Made by a program: the position numbers and the translations under genes
Notes under the pieces: model-generated
Told to the model about the DNA's origin: nothing
The model's database searches: none
Seen by the model: only the letters and a program-made list of their open reading frames with translations
Shown: positions 1 to 7,486 of the stretch, piece after piece
Position numbering within the stretch: the first letter of the stretch is position 1
Layout: the number at the start of each line of letters is the position of its first letter
Assembly (NCBI GenBank): GCA_035293045.1
Contig: DATDOY010000017.1
Coordinates: 1 to 10,058 of the forward strand
Length of the DNA: 10,058 nt
DNA from: DATDOY01 sp035293045
Lineage (GTDB): Bacteria > Actinomycetota > Acidimicrobiia > IMCC26256 > JACPCJ01
Direction of reading: 5' to 3'

Positions 1-92
1 AGGCGGGCCCGCCCTAGTCGCCGAGCGCAGCGAGGCCGAGGCGGCGGGTTCGCATTCGTCGTTGAGCGCAGCGCGTTCCGCAGTGGCCTCCG
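1..92. repeat. Intergenic tail with two GTCGNNGAGCGCAGCG repeats
   Basis: This is the non-coding stretch downstream of the luciferase-like gene. It holds a degenerate direct repeat, GTCG-NN-GAGCGCAGCG, at 17-32 and again at 58-73, 41 bp apart. There is also a perfect 12-bp palindrome GGCGGGCCCGCC at 2-13. No T-tract terminator is visible on the minus strand after the stop. GAGCGCAGCG-type words are common in high-GC genomes, so the repeat may be compositional, and I assign no function. Confidence 0.4.
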
Positions 93-1076
93 TCAGGAGC
101 CGGGTGCGAGCTCTCGCATCATGCGGTAGGCGTCGGCCGGATCCACCGTCAGCGGGTTGAGCGCGGCGACGTCGAGGCCCGCCTCGAAGTAGGCGTCGAG
201 CGTGGCCTTGCACTCGGCGGCGGTCCCGGTGACGGCCATCGTGCGCACCATCTCATCGCTCACCCCGGCGGCCACACCGTCCCGATCTTTGGCCGCCCAG
301 GCTGTGGCGATCGCTTCCGCCTCGGCCTCGAAGCCGAGCCAGCGGAAGTAGCGGTTGTAGACGGTGGTGGCGGCGTAGGCGCCGAAGACGGCGCGCACGA
401 CCATCGCGGCGAGGTCGAAGGGCTGGTCGTAGACCATATGGATGCGCGCCACCGACTCGATCTCCCCGGGATCTCGCCCGACGGCCTCGGCGCCGTGCTG
501 CACTTCCGCAAGGATCACCTTGAGGTGCTCCGGCGCGAGCATGTTGAGGATCACCCCGTCGGCCATCTCGCCGGCGAGCCGCAGCATCCGGCGGTTGAGC
601 GCACCGATGTAGACCTTCGGCTCCCCCTGGTTCTGCACCGTCATGCGGTACCCGTCGAGTCGGAGCGTCTCTCCCTCAAAGGTGACCTTCTCCCCCGCGA
701 GGAGGCGCTTTACGACTTCGAGGGTCTCGCGCATGCGGGTGTAGGGCATGTCGAAGGGAATGCCGTTCCACTTCGCCACGATGTTCTCGCTCGAAGTGCC
801 GATGCCCAGCACAAAGTTTCCGCCCGACAGTTGCGACAGCGAAGCCGCGGTCATGGCGAGCACCATCGGGGTGCGGTTGTAGATGGGCACGACGGCGGTG
901 CCGATCCGCATGCCGGTACCGACCGCGAGCGCTCCGGCAATCGAGAACGCGTCGGGTCCCCCGACCTCGGCGAGCCACGCGTCGGTGTACCCGAGGGACT
1001 CCGCTTCCTGCGCGTAGGTCAGCGAATCGCGCAGGTCGCCACCGGGGATTGGAACGGAGATCGCAAGCTTTCCCAT
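93..1076 (-). CDS. LLM-class F420-dependent oxidoreductase (luciferase-like)
   Basis: The 327-aa product is a full-length luciferase-like monooxygenase-fold protein of the actinobacterial F420-dependent type. It would be a soluble TIM-barrel flavin/deazaflavin oxidoreductase that moves hydride between F420H2 and an unknown substrate. Visible family signatures are the early strand GKLAISVPIPGG, the segment LGYTDAWLAE near residues 28-37, and RIGTAVVPIYNRTP at about 57-70. Further along are LSGGNFVLGIGTSS at about 83-96 and PYTRMRETLEVVKRLLAGE at about 111-129. The C-terminal GLDVAALNPL is the usual last barrel strand. No export signal or membrane segment is present. The ATG start gives the typical family N-terminus, although no clear Shine-Dalgarno precedes it. 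It lies 30 bp downstream of the PhoU/TrkA-C gene on the same strand, so cotranscription is likely. Cofactor (F420 rather than FMN) is inferred from subfamily resemblance, and the substrate cannot be told. Confidence 0.9.
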   Translation of the reverse strand: MGKLAISVPIPGGDLRDSLTYAQEAESLGYTDAWLAEVGGPDAFSIAGALAVGTGMRIGTAVVPIYNRTPMVLAMTAASLSQLSGGNFVLGIGTSSENIVAKWNGIPFDMPYTRMRETLEVVKRLLAGEKVTFEGETLRLDGYRMTVQNQGEPKVYIGALNRRMLRLAGEMADGVILNMLAPEHLKVILAEVQHGAEAVGRDPGEIESVARIHMVYDQPFDLAAMVVRAVFGAYAATTVYNRYFRWLGFEAEAEAIATAWAAKDRDGVAAGVSDEMVRTMAVTGTAAECKATLDAYFEAGLDVAALNPLTVDPADAYRMMRELAPGS

Positions 1077-1106
1077 GACTTTGGACGCTACCGGACGAAC
1101 ACGGGG

Positions 1107-2366
1107 TCAGCGGCCGGCGGAACCCTCGCCACCGCCGAGCGGCACCAGTTCGATCTCGCCGGTGTCCTCGTCGTCGTGCACCCGGTAGCCGCACAATTCG
1201 CCGAGGCGATCGCGTCCCTCGTCGGGGCCGCTGGCGATCAGGTCGTCACCGGCCTGCAACACCACCGACGGCCGGGGCCGGTATATGTAGCGGCCACCGC
1301 GACGGATGGCGAGCAGGTAGAACCCGGTTTCCATCTCGAGCCGGGCGTCCTGCAACAGCCGCCCCGCGAGGGGTGCCGTGTCGGCGATCGGCATCCGCAC
1401 GATCACCTCGTCGCTCTCACCGAGGGCTGCGGTGAGCACCGGGTGGAGTTCCTCGCCGTGCTCGACGAGCCACACCATCTGCTGGGCGGCGTCGCCGATG
1501 GCTTCCGACGCCGCCCCAAGGTGGAGCAGTCCTCGCAGACGGCCCGGGTCGACGGTGTCGGCGCTGGCCCGGAGCACCCACAACTCGAGGCGCTCACGCA
1601 TCTCGTCGAGCCGATCCTCGAGGTGTACGACTTCCGCGGCGAGGCCCTGGTCGCGGAACAGGAGCGCCGAGTAGGCGAGACCAACACACACCTCGGACAT
1701 GTTCTTCATCTCGACGAGCACGTCGACGGCGCGGTCGAGGTCGGTGATCGCCGGGTCCTCTTCCACCGGTGGCGGCCGCCACTCGGGAGCCGCGGCGAGG
1801 CGGCGGACCTCGGGGATCCCCTCGGGGGACCCCTGGAGGATGAACACGTCGTCGGGCAGCGCCACGGCGTCGCCGTCGGGGTCGGCGATCCAGTCCTTCA
1901 TGCGCCGGATGGCCACCACCCGCATCCCGACCTCGGTGGGGAGCTCGAGATCGGCCAGCGAGCGGTGCGCCATGGGTGAGTCCTCGCGGATGCGGACGCG
2001 GTGCGAGATCTCCTCCGCCCCGGCGAGGTCGGCGACGAGCGGGGCGGGAATCCCGAGTCGGCGACTCACGATCCGCGAGATGTCGATGGCGGCCCCACCG
2101 ATGGCCTCAATGGCCGAGATGATCTGGAGGACGCCGGCGAGGCTCTCGGCGTCCTGGGGCGAGCGCCCAGCCAGGATGCACACGGCCCGCATCTCGAAGA
2201 CGAGCTCGTTGAGCACCTCTTCGAGCTCGTCGACCTCTTCGGCCATGTTGGAGTCGCCGAAATACAACGACGCGTAGGCGAGGTCAACCATGAGCTCGGA
2301 GGTGTCTTTCGCCTCCGACAGCAGCGTTTTGAGGTTCCGAGGTCGGTCGTCCATCGGGAGGTCCAT
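1107..2366 (-). CDS. Duplicated PhoU/TrkA-C domain protein (COG3273-like)
   Basis: The 419-aa soluble protein is built as two tandem copies of a helical PhoU-like segment followed by a TrkA-C (RCK_C) ligand-binding domain. Copy 1 has the PhoU part at about residues 15-105 (TSELMVDLAYASLYFGDSN) and TrkA-C at about 120-190. Copy 2 has the PhoU part at about 210-310 (MSEVCVGLAYSALLFRDQG) and TrkA-C at about 320-395. The paired motifs SELMVDLAYASLYF and SEVCVGLAYSALLF show the internal duplication. The TrkA-C halves carry the typical GMRVVAIRR/GFYLLAIRR and DDVFILQGSPEG/DDLIASGPDEG strands. Such domains usually gate or regulate cation transporters, with TrkA-C binding nucleotides such as c-di-AMP in related proteins. 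No transporter is encoded nearby, so the partner is unknown. ATG at 2366 is used here; ATG at 2354 (MDDRPRN) is an equally good alternative and fits a minus-strand TACGAT box at 2367-2372. Confidence 0.82.
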   Translation of the reverse strand: MDLPMDDRPRNLKTLLSEAKDTSELMVDLAYASLYFGDSNMAEEVDELEEVLNELVFEMRAVCILAGRSPQDAESLAGVLQIISAIEAIGGAAIDISRIVSRRLGIPAPLVADLAGAEEISHRVRIREDSPMAHRSLADLELPTEVGMRVVAIRRMKDWIADPDGDAVALPDDVFILQGSPEGIPEVRRLAAAPEWRPPPVEEDPAITDLDRAVDVLVEMKNMSEVCVGLAYSALLFRDQGLAAEVVHLEDRLDEMRERLELWVLRASADTVDPGRLRGLLHLGAASEAIGDAAQQMVWLVEHGEELHPVLTAALGESDEVIVRMPIADTAPLAGRLLQDARLEMETGFYLLAIRRGGRYIYRPRPSVVLQAGDDLIASGPDEGRDRLGELCGYRVHDDEDTGEIELVPLGGGEGSAGR

Positions 2367-2380
2367 ATCGTAGAGCGCGG
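2357..2380. promoter_or_regulatory. Compact divergent start region with overlapping -10-like boxes
   Basis: Only 14 bp separate the PhoU/TrkA-C start codon (minus strand, 2366) from the CPBP protease start (plus strand, 2381). The AT-rich core ATATCGTA at 2365-2372 reads as TACGAT on the minus strand (2372-2367) and TATCGT on the plus strand (2366-2371). Both match the actinobacterial -10 pattern TANNNT. If both are used, the two mRNAs would have almost no leader and could not be transcribed at once. No convincing -35 hexamer is seen for either direction, so this is tentative. Confidence 0.3.
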
Positions 2381-3016
2381 ATGGGCCCCCTCGACCTGCT
2401 CACGCTCACGATCCTCACGGTCGTCGGAGTCCAGCTCGTGCAGGCCGCCCGCCATTCGGTGAGCGCGCGAAGCCACGTGGTGCGCATCATGCGGGGCCTC
2501 GGTCGCCGCCAGTTCCTCCACGCCGTCCCCGTCCTCATCGCGGTAATGGCGGCGCTCATCGCACTTCTCCAGGTCCCCGGGCTCTCGTTCGGGTGGTGGA
2601 CGGCCATCGGCGGCGTCGGCAACCCGGTCTTCGGAGCCAGCGAGCACGGACTCGAGGGCGACTCGTCGATCCTGCTCTCGGGACTCTTCGTGGCGCTCCT
2701 GCTCGTGAGCCTCCCGTTGCTCGTGGAGCGCGAGGAGATGATCTTCCGCCGCGGCGCCGAGCAACGGGGCGCGTTCGCCAACACGGGCTTCGCGTTGTTG
2801 TTCGGTCTCCTGCATGTGCTCGTGGGGATCCCCATCGCCGCCGGGCTCGCCATTTCCATCGGCGGCGGGTACTTCACCCACGTCTACCTGCGAGCGTTCC
2901 GGGAGACCCGCTCCCAAGCAGAAGCCCTGCTGGCCTCGACCCGAGCGCACCTCGCCTACAACCTCGTGCTGATCTCCCTCGTCGTGGTCACCCTCGTGCT
3001 CACGCTCGCGGTCTGA
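2381..3016 (+). CDS. CPBP-family intramembrane metalloprotease
   Basis: The 211-aa polytopic membrane protein carries all three CPBP (CAAX protease/bacteriocin-processing, formerly Abi) motifs. Motif 1 is EExxxR as E118-E119-M-I-F-R123, motif 2 is FxxxH as F141-G-L-L-H145, and motif 3 is HxxxN as H190-L-A-Y-N194. Hydrophobic segments lie at about residues 5-22, 48-64, 97-115, 134-160 and 192-210. The paired glutamates and the two histidines form the glutamate/zinc-type active site in characterised relatives such as Rce1. The protein is predicted to cleave a membrane-associated peptide or prenylated substrate, but the substrate is unknown and no bacteriocin-like peptide gene is seen beside it. 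It is at the short end of the family's length range but has every motif. It diverges from the PhoU/TrkA-C gene and converges with the DUF5995 gene, with a 27-bp gap at the stop codons. No strong ribosome-binding site precedes ATG 2381. Confidence 0.85.
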   Translation: MGPLDLLTLTILTVVGVQLVQAARHSVSARSHVVRIMRGLGRRQFLHAVPVLIAVMAALIALLQVPGLSFGWWTAIGGVGNPVFGASEHGLEGDSSILLSGLFVALLLVSLPLLVEREEMIFRRGAEQRGAFANTGFALLFGLLHVLVGIPIAAGLAISIGGGYFTHVYLRAFRETRSQAEALLASTRAHLAYNLVLISLVVVTLVLTLAV

Positions 3017-3043
3017 CGCGTCGACGTCGGCTGGGCAGGGCGA

Positions 3044-3973
3044 TCAGGCGTCATTCCAGTGAACGGCGCAGTAGGCGTCACGGGCGGCGGTGCTCTGGAA
3101 GGGCCCGTACGCGGTGGACGTCTGGAGGCTGACCGCCTCGAGGTACGCCCCGTCCTCGATGCTCTGGGCAACCTGGAGGCGCTGGGCGTCGGTCGTGGCG
3201 TTGGCGAGTCGCTCGGCGTTGCGCCATGCCTCCTCGCGCCATCCGACGACCATTTGGAGGGTGGCGGTCTCGTCGTAGGTGCCAGGGAGGTTGCCGTCGT
3301 CCGCCGTCGGATCGAAGCGTCGGGCCAACTCGGCCAGCACGGTCGTCGTGACCCGGTTGAGGAACTGGTTCACCTTGTCGTGGTCGGGCTTGCGACTCGA
3401 CCCATCGGGCTTCACCAGGCCGATCTCCGCGACGACGAACGGCAGGTCCCGATTGATGTGGGCGCTCATTCCCAAGAGCATGTCGCCGGAAGCGGAAACC
3501 GATCGGCTGTCGGCGGCCTCGAAGGCCACCCGCCACGCCGGCGGTGTCCCGACGACGTCGCCGCGGTTCCACCGATCGATGGCGTCGAAGTAGTAGCTGG
3601 CGAAGACGGCGTCCTCGTGGTTCACGAAGGCGGTGTCGGAGAAGAACGTCGGATCCTCGATGGTCCGGCGGTATTCCTCGGTGGTGCGGAGGTAGACGAG
3701 CGAGAAGATCGCGTCGTGGTCGCACTCGGGTGCGAGGCGGTCGAAGCGCCTGGTCATCTCGCGGATCACCGCGTCGACGCACTTGACCGATCCCCGCTTG
3801 CACTCGTTGGCGCTGGTGGGGTCGTACCCCGAGGTCAGGGTCGGCGTGAGCGACGACCACTCGATGAACAGCGGGTCCTCGGCCGCCGCAATGCTCGACC
3901 CGAGGAGCACGGGGGTGATCATCATCACCGCTCCGATGAACCAGAATCCGGCTCGGTGCTTCCGTGGCCCCAT
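3044..3973 (-). CDS. Exported DUF5995-family protein
   Basis: The product is 309 aa from ATG 3973. The first ~32 residues form a signal peptide: basic MGPRKHR, a hydrophobic core FWFIGAVMMITPVLLG, and an Ala-rich site around SSIAAAED. The mature part resembles DUF5995 proteins, with a region around FDRLAPECDHDAIFSLVYLR, a helical FVNHEDAVFASYYFDAIDRW, and the distinctive GMSAHINRDLPF. Toward the end are NQFLNRVTTTVLAELARRFDP and a WREEAWRNAERLA helix. The start at 3973 is chosen because a good Shine-Dalgarno (GGGAGG, 3979-3984) sits 5 nt upstream and the signal peptide begins there. The frame stays open to an ATG at 4126, but that would bury the signal peptide behind 51 residues. The family's function is not known; histidine/aspartate-rich helical proteins of this kind might bind metal or lipid, but that is only a guess. 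It is transcribed away from the 219-bp gap before dnaE2. Confidence 0.82.
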   Translation of the reverse strand: MGPRKHRAGFWFIGAVMMITPVLLGSSIAAAEDPLFIEWSSLTPTLTSGYDPTSANECKRGSVKCVDAVIREMTRRFDRLAPECDHDAIFSLVYLRTTEEYRRTIEDPTFFSDTAFVNHEDAVFASYYFDAIDRWNRGDVVGTPPAWRVAFEAADSRSVSASGDMLLGMSAHINRDLPFVVAEIGLVKPDGSSRKPDHDKVNQFLNRVTTTVLAELARRFDPTADDGNLPGTYDETATLQMVVGWREEAWRNAERLANATTDAQRLQVAQSIEDGAYLEAVSLQTSTAYGPFQSTAARDAYCAVHWNDA

Positions 3974-3978
3974 GTCCG

Positions 3979-3985
3979 CCTCCCC
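3979..3985 (-). promoter_or_regulatory. Shine-Dalgarno deciding the DUF5995 start
   Basis: On the minus strand GGGGAGG reads directly upstream of ATG 3973 with a 5-nt gap. It is the clearest ribosome-binding site in the window. Together with the signal peptide it argues for 3973 over the far upstream ATG at 4126. Confidence 0.7.
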
Positions 3986-4115
3986 CAGCGTTCGTCCCGT
4001 CGCTGAGAGTGCACCCACGGTGCGCCGAGATCCATGGTGCGGGCGGGCCATTTCCTGAATGACCCGATGACCGGCCCGCGTGCTCACGAACGCGGATGTG
4101 AGTCGCGCCACCACC

Positions 4116-4172
4116 GAACGTCCCATTGACGGAACGTCAACGAGAAATGCGACGGAACGTCGAGAAAAAAGC
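4116..4172. repeat. GACGGAACGTC tandem repeat in the DUF5995-dnaE2 gap
   Basis: The 11-mer GACGGAACGTC occurs at 4128-4138 and 4151-4161, each followed by a related A-rich tail (AACGAGAAATGC and GAGAAAAAAGC). This makes an imperfect tandem repeat of about 23 bp. The core GAACGTC also appears a third time at 4116-4122. The first copy is extended to a perfect inverted repeat TTGACG-GAA-CGTCAA (4126-4140). The stretch lies 143-199 bp upstream of the DUF5995 start and just past the dnaE2 stop. It could be an operator, or a remnant of a small repeat, and nothing in the sequence decides this. The rest of 3974-4192 shows no gene or RNA I can recognise. Confidence 0.5.
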
Positions 4173-4192
4173 CGGAAGGTCAGCAGAAGTGA

Positions 4193-7100
4193 TCAGCGAA
4201 AGTCGCGCGCGGGGAGCGCCGCGACGAGTCCCGAGACAGGAGTGAGACGGCGGGCGATGAGGTTGACGACCCCCTGATGCTCTTCGAGCACCCCACGCAC
4301 CACGAGGCCGTTGTGGGCGCGAGCGATGCGGCGATAGCGCCGCCACACCCCCGGCGTCACGATCACGTTGAGCATCCCGGTCTCGTCCTCGAGGTTGAGG
4401 AACACCACTCCCTTGGCGGTGGCCGGCCGCTGGCGATGGGTGACCGAACCCGCTACCTCGACGATGGTGTTGTGCGCAGCCTCTCTGGCCTCCTCGACGC
4501 GCAGGATTCCCGCTTCTTGCAGTTGGGTCCTCACCAGCTCGGTGGGGTGGCGGCCGAGGGCGATGCCCAGAGACCACAGGTCGGACGCCGTCTCTTCTTC
4601 TTCGGTCATGCCGGGAAGGGTCGGGGCCTCGATGCCTTGCACCATGCCGGGGAGCGTGCCGGGCGACGCGTCGCGCATGGCACCCGCCGCCCACAGCGCC
4701 TCGCGGCGGCCGAGCCCGAAACAGGCCTCGAAGGCGTCGGCGGTGGCGAGGGTTTCGACGGCGTCGACCGGCGCATTCGTTCGACGCACGAAGTCCTCCA
4801 TGTCGGCGAAGGCGCCCTCGGCGCGCGCCTCATCGATGCGGTCGAGCAGGGCGTCCCCGAGATTGCGCACGTACCGCAGCCCCAACTGCACGGCGAACGG
4901 CGCGTCATCTGCGTGTCTGTGGCGCGTTACCCGGCTCTGACCCCGATAACGCGCCACAGACACGGGGGAAAGGGTGCAGTCGCGGCGCGAGGCGTTGACG
5001 TCGGGGCCGATGACGACGACCCCGTGACGCATGGCGTCGCGCACCAGCGAGTGGGGCGAGTAGAAGCCCATCGGCTGGGCGTTCAACAAGCCGGCGAGGA
5101 ATTCCGCCGGGTAGTACCGCTTGAGCCACGCACTCGAGTAGACGAGGTAGGCGAACGACACGGAATGGCTCTCGGGGAACCCGAACTCGGCGAAGGCCTC
5201 GAGTTTGTGGGCGATGGCCTCGGCGACCTCGCCCGTGATGCCCCGCTCGGCCATCCCCGCGAGAAGGCGATCGCGCAGCGCCGCCATGCGTTGCTTCGAC
5301 CGCTTGGAACCCATGGCCTGGCGCAACTGGTCGGATTCCCCCGGCGTGAACCCGGCGACGTCGATGGCCATCTGCATGAGTTGCTCTTGGAAGATGGGGA
5401 CGCCGAGGGTCTTCTTCAGCGAGCGCTCCAACAGCGGGTGGAGATAGGTGACGGGTTCCTCGCCGTTGCGTCGGGCGAGATACGGGTGGACGGAGTCGCC
5501 CTGGATGGGACCGGGGCGAATGAGCGCCACCTCGACCACGAGGTCGTAGAAGCAGCGGGGGCGCAGGCGCGGGAGCGTGGCCATCTGCGCCCGGCTCTCC
5601 ACTTGGAACACGCCGACGGTGTCGGCATCGCAGAGCATGTCGTAGACGGCGTCCTCCTGGGGGATGGTGGCGAGGTCGATGTCGATGCCCCGGTGCTCGC
5701 GGATGAGATCGACCGAGAGGTGGACGGCGGTGAGCATGCCGAGGCCGAGGAGATCGAACTTGACGAGGCCCGCCGCCGCGCAGTCGTCCTTGTCCCATTG
5801 GAGGACGGTGCGCCCCTCCATGCGCCCCCACTCGACAGGGCAGTATTCGGTGAGCGGGCGGTCGGCCATCACCATGCCGCCGGAATGGATGCCGAGGTGT
5901 CGAGGGAAGTCCTCGACCTCGTGAGCGAGGTGGGCAACGAGTGGGGGGATGCCCTCGATCTCGGAGTAGGGCGTCTCGGGCCAGACGTGACTCCACGGCC
6001 CACCGTCGAACGGCCTCGGACCCTGTTCCCCGCTCCCGCCGGGAGGACCACCCGGTTCCACGACGTCGATCTGCTTGGAGAGGGCGTCGGCCTGGCCCTC
6101 GGTGAGTCCACACGCCTTGGCCATCTCGCGCACGGCAGAGCGGCGGCGATAGGTGATCACGTTGGCGACCTGCGCGGCGCGGTCGCGGCCGTACTTCTCG
6201 TAGACGTATTGGATGGCCTCTTCGCGCCGGCCGTTCTCGATGTCGAGGTCGATGTCGGGGGGACCGTCGCGCTCGGGTGAGAGGAAGCGTTCGAAGAGGA
6301 GGCCGAGCGAGACGGCGTCGGCCTTGGTGATGCCGATGGCGTAACACACCGCCGAGTTGGCGGCGCTCCCCCGCCCCTGGCAGTAGATGTTGCGCGAGGT
6401 GCAGAACTCCACAATGTCGTGCACGAGCAGGAAGTAGCCGGGGAACCCGAGTTGCTCGATGACGTCGAGTTCGTGGGCGATCTGGACCATCGCGTCGTGG
6501 TGGCGCGGGTGGTCGGGCGGATACCGATGTTCCGCTCCCTTGCGGACGAGCTCGCGCAGCCAAGTCATCTCCGTGTGGCCAGGGGGCACGGGATGGTCGG
6601 GCAGGTTGGGCGCGGCCAACGCAAGGTCGAAAGCGGCCGCGGCTCCGACGGCGGCGGCGGTCTCCACCGCTCCAGGCCAGCGGGAGAAGCGCCGGGCCTG
6701 TTCGCCCGACGAGCGCAGGTGGGCCAGCGGACTGGCGGGGAGCCACCCGTCGAGATCGTCGAGGCTGCGCCGTGCCCGCACGGCGGCGAGCGCGTTGGCA
6801 AGGAGGCGTTGGCGCGGCGTGGCGTAGTGCACGTTGTTGGTGGCCACCACCTCCAGGCCGGCGCGAGCGGCCATCTCGGCGAGGGTGTCGTTGCGATGGC
6901 GATCGAGGGGATCGCCGTGATCCCACAGCTCCACGAGGACGCGGTCGCGCCCGAAGACATCGACGAGTTGGTGGAGGCGGCGCTCGGCGGCGGCGGGTCC
7001 GTCATCGACGAGCGTTTTGGGGACGGGTCCCTTGCGGCACCCGGTGAGAACGAACCACGAGTCGTTGTCGCGACTCGAGAGGGGGTGGAGATGCACAGAG

Positions 7101-7486
7101 GCGCGGGCGGCGTCGGCGAGCTGGGCAATGGTGAACCGCGGCGCGCCCTTCTCCCCCGCCATCTGCCCCTCACTGATGACCCGGGCGAGGCGCGAGTGAC
7201 CGACGCGCCCGTCGGCGAGGATCACGAGGTGCTCGCCCTCGGGATCGGCGACGCCGTTCTGGGGCTTGCCCATCTCGAGGGTCAGCTCGGCGCCGAAGAC
7301 CGTTGGGAGCCCGTGGCGCGCCGCGGCCATGGCGAAACGGACGATCCCGTAGAACCCGTCGTGGTCGGTGAGGGCGAGAGCGGAAAGGCCGAGACGGGTC
7401 GCTTCGTCGGCGAGTTCGTCGGGATGACTGGCGCCGTCGAGAAACGAGAAGTTCGAATGACAGTGCAGTTCGGCGTAAGGGGTCAA
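4193..7486 (-). CDS. dnaE2: Error-prone DNA polymerase III alpha subunit DnaE2
   Basis: The 1097-aa C-family polymerase matches DnaE2/ImuC, the translesion polymerase that works with ImuA and ImuB after DNA damage. The PHP domain spans about residues 4-240, with HCHS at 8-11, LTDHDG at 39-44, GAE at 65-67, HLH at 132-134 and NNVHY at 217-221. The palm carries the catalytic PDIDLD at 410-415 and QWDKDD at 563-568, followed by LVKFDLLGLGMLT. The fingers/HhH region includes FPESHSVSFAYLVYSSAWLK at 770-789. A C-terminal OB fold lies at about 1007-1080 with the DnaE2-typical RPATAKGVVFLNLEDETG. Start is TTG at 7486: no earlier in-frame start exists, and the product begins like relatives (YAELHCHS). 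A 17-residue basic insert at 842-858 is encoded by a palindromic element. It is the last gene of the imuA-imuB-dnaE2 cassette, 115 bp after imuB, with no promoter or LexA box of its own seen. Confidence 0.96.
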   Translation of the reverse strand: MTPYAELHCHSNFSFLDGASHPDELADEATRLGLSALALTDHDGFYGIVRFAMAAARHGLPTVFGAELTLEMGKPQNGVADPEGEHLVILADGRVGHSRLARVISEGQMAGEKGAPRFTIAQLADAARASVHLHPLSSRDNDSWFVLTGCRKGPVPKTLVDDGPAAAERRLHQLVDVFGRDRVLVELWDHGDPLDRHRNDTLAEMAARAGLEVVATNNVHYATPRQRLLANALAAVRARRSLDDLDGWLPASPLAHLRSSGEQARRFSRWPGAVETAAAVGAAAAFDLALAAPNLPDHPVPPGHTEMTWLRELVRKGAEHRYPPDHPRHHDAMVQIAHELDVIEQLGFPGYFLLVHDIVEFCTSRNIYCQGRGSAANSAVCYAIGITKADAVSLGLLFERFLSPERDGPPDIDLDIENGRREEAIQYVYEKYGRDRAAQVANVITYRRRSAVREMAKACGLTEGQADALSKQIDVVEPGGPPGGSGEQGPRPFDGGPWSHVWPETPYSEIEGIPPLVAHLAHEVEDFPRHLGIHSGGMVMADRPLTEYCPVEWGRMEGRTVLQWDKDDCAAAGLVKFDLLGLGMLTAVHLSVDLIREHRGIDIDLATIPQEDAVYDMLCDADTVGVFQVESRAQMATLPRLRPRCFYDLVVEVALIRPGPIQGDSVHPYLARRNGEEPVTYLHPLLERSLKKTLGVPIFQEQLMQMAIDVAGFTPGESDQLRQAMGSKRSKQRMAALRDRLLAGMAERGITGEVAEAIAHKLEAFAEFGFPESHSVSFAYLVYSSAWLKRYYPAEFLAGLLNAQPMGFYSPHSLVRDAMRHGVVVIGPDVNASRRDCTLSPVSVARYRGQSRVTRHRHADDAPFAVQLGLRYVRNLGDALLDRIDEARAEGAFADMEDFVRRTNAPVDAVETLATADAFEACFGLGRREALWAAGAMRDASPGTLPGMVQGIEAPTLPGMTEEEETASDLWSLGIALGRHPTELVRTQLQEAGILRVEEAREAAHNTIVEVAGSVTHRQRPATAKGVVFLNLEDETGMLNVIVTPGVWRRYRRIARAHNGLVVRGVLEEHQGVVNLIARRLTPVSGLVAALPARDFR
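4912..4964. repeat. 51-bp palindromic element inserted in frame in dnaE2
   Basis: Arms GTGTCTGTGGCGCGTTA (4913-4929) and its exact reverse complement (4947-4963) flank a 17-nt middle that is itself partly symmetric about position 4938. Overall 22 of 25 positions pair, and a further C/G pair at 4912/4964 extends the stem. The 4913-4963 core is 51 bp, exactly codons 842-858 of dnaE2. It encodes VSVARYRGQSRVTRHRH between the conserved NAS..DCTL and the conserved LGLRYVRNLG. Restoring three bases in one half would give a perfect odd-centred palindrome, so it looks like a decayed copy of a symmetric repeat. The family it belongs to is not identified. Confidence 0.8.

Noticed and set aside
438..1979. 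Long plus-strand open frame across the luciferase-like and PhoU/TrkA-C genes
   Set aside because: It spans the boundary of two well-supported minus-strand genes and has no recognisable domain.
3017..3043. Terminator between the convergent CPBP and DUF5995 genes
   Set aside because: The 27-bp gap contains only the small palindrome CGTCGACG (3019-3026) and no T-tract in either direction.
3974..4126. N-terminal extension of the DUF5995 protein to ATG 4126
   Set aside because: A signal peptide and the best Shine-Dalgarno in the window both point to ATG 3973.
4165..4192. T6 tract after the dnaE2 stop as an intrinsic terminator
   Set aside because: On the minus strand the T-run at 4170-4165 is preceded by CTGACCTTCCGGC, which forms no stable stem that I can find.
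4277..6280. Long plus-strand open frame (667 codons) opposite dnaE2
   Set aside because: It is antisense to a clear full-length DnaE2, and its translation is rich in His/Gly/Arg/Glu with no domain pattern, as expected for the mirror frame of a high-GC gene.
4905..6926. Alternative minus-strand frame of 673 codons within dnaE2
   Set aside because: It is Arg/Pro/His-rich out-of-frame translation of the dnaE2 coding strand, with no motif.
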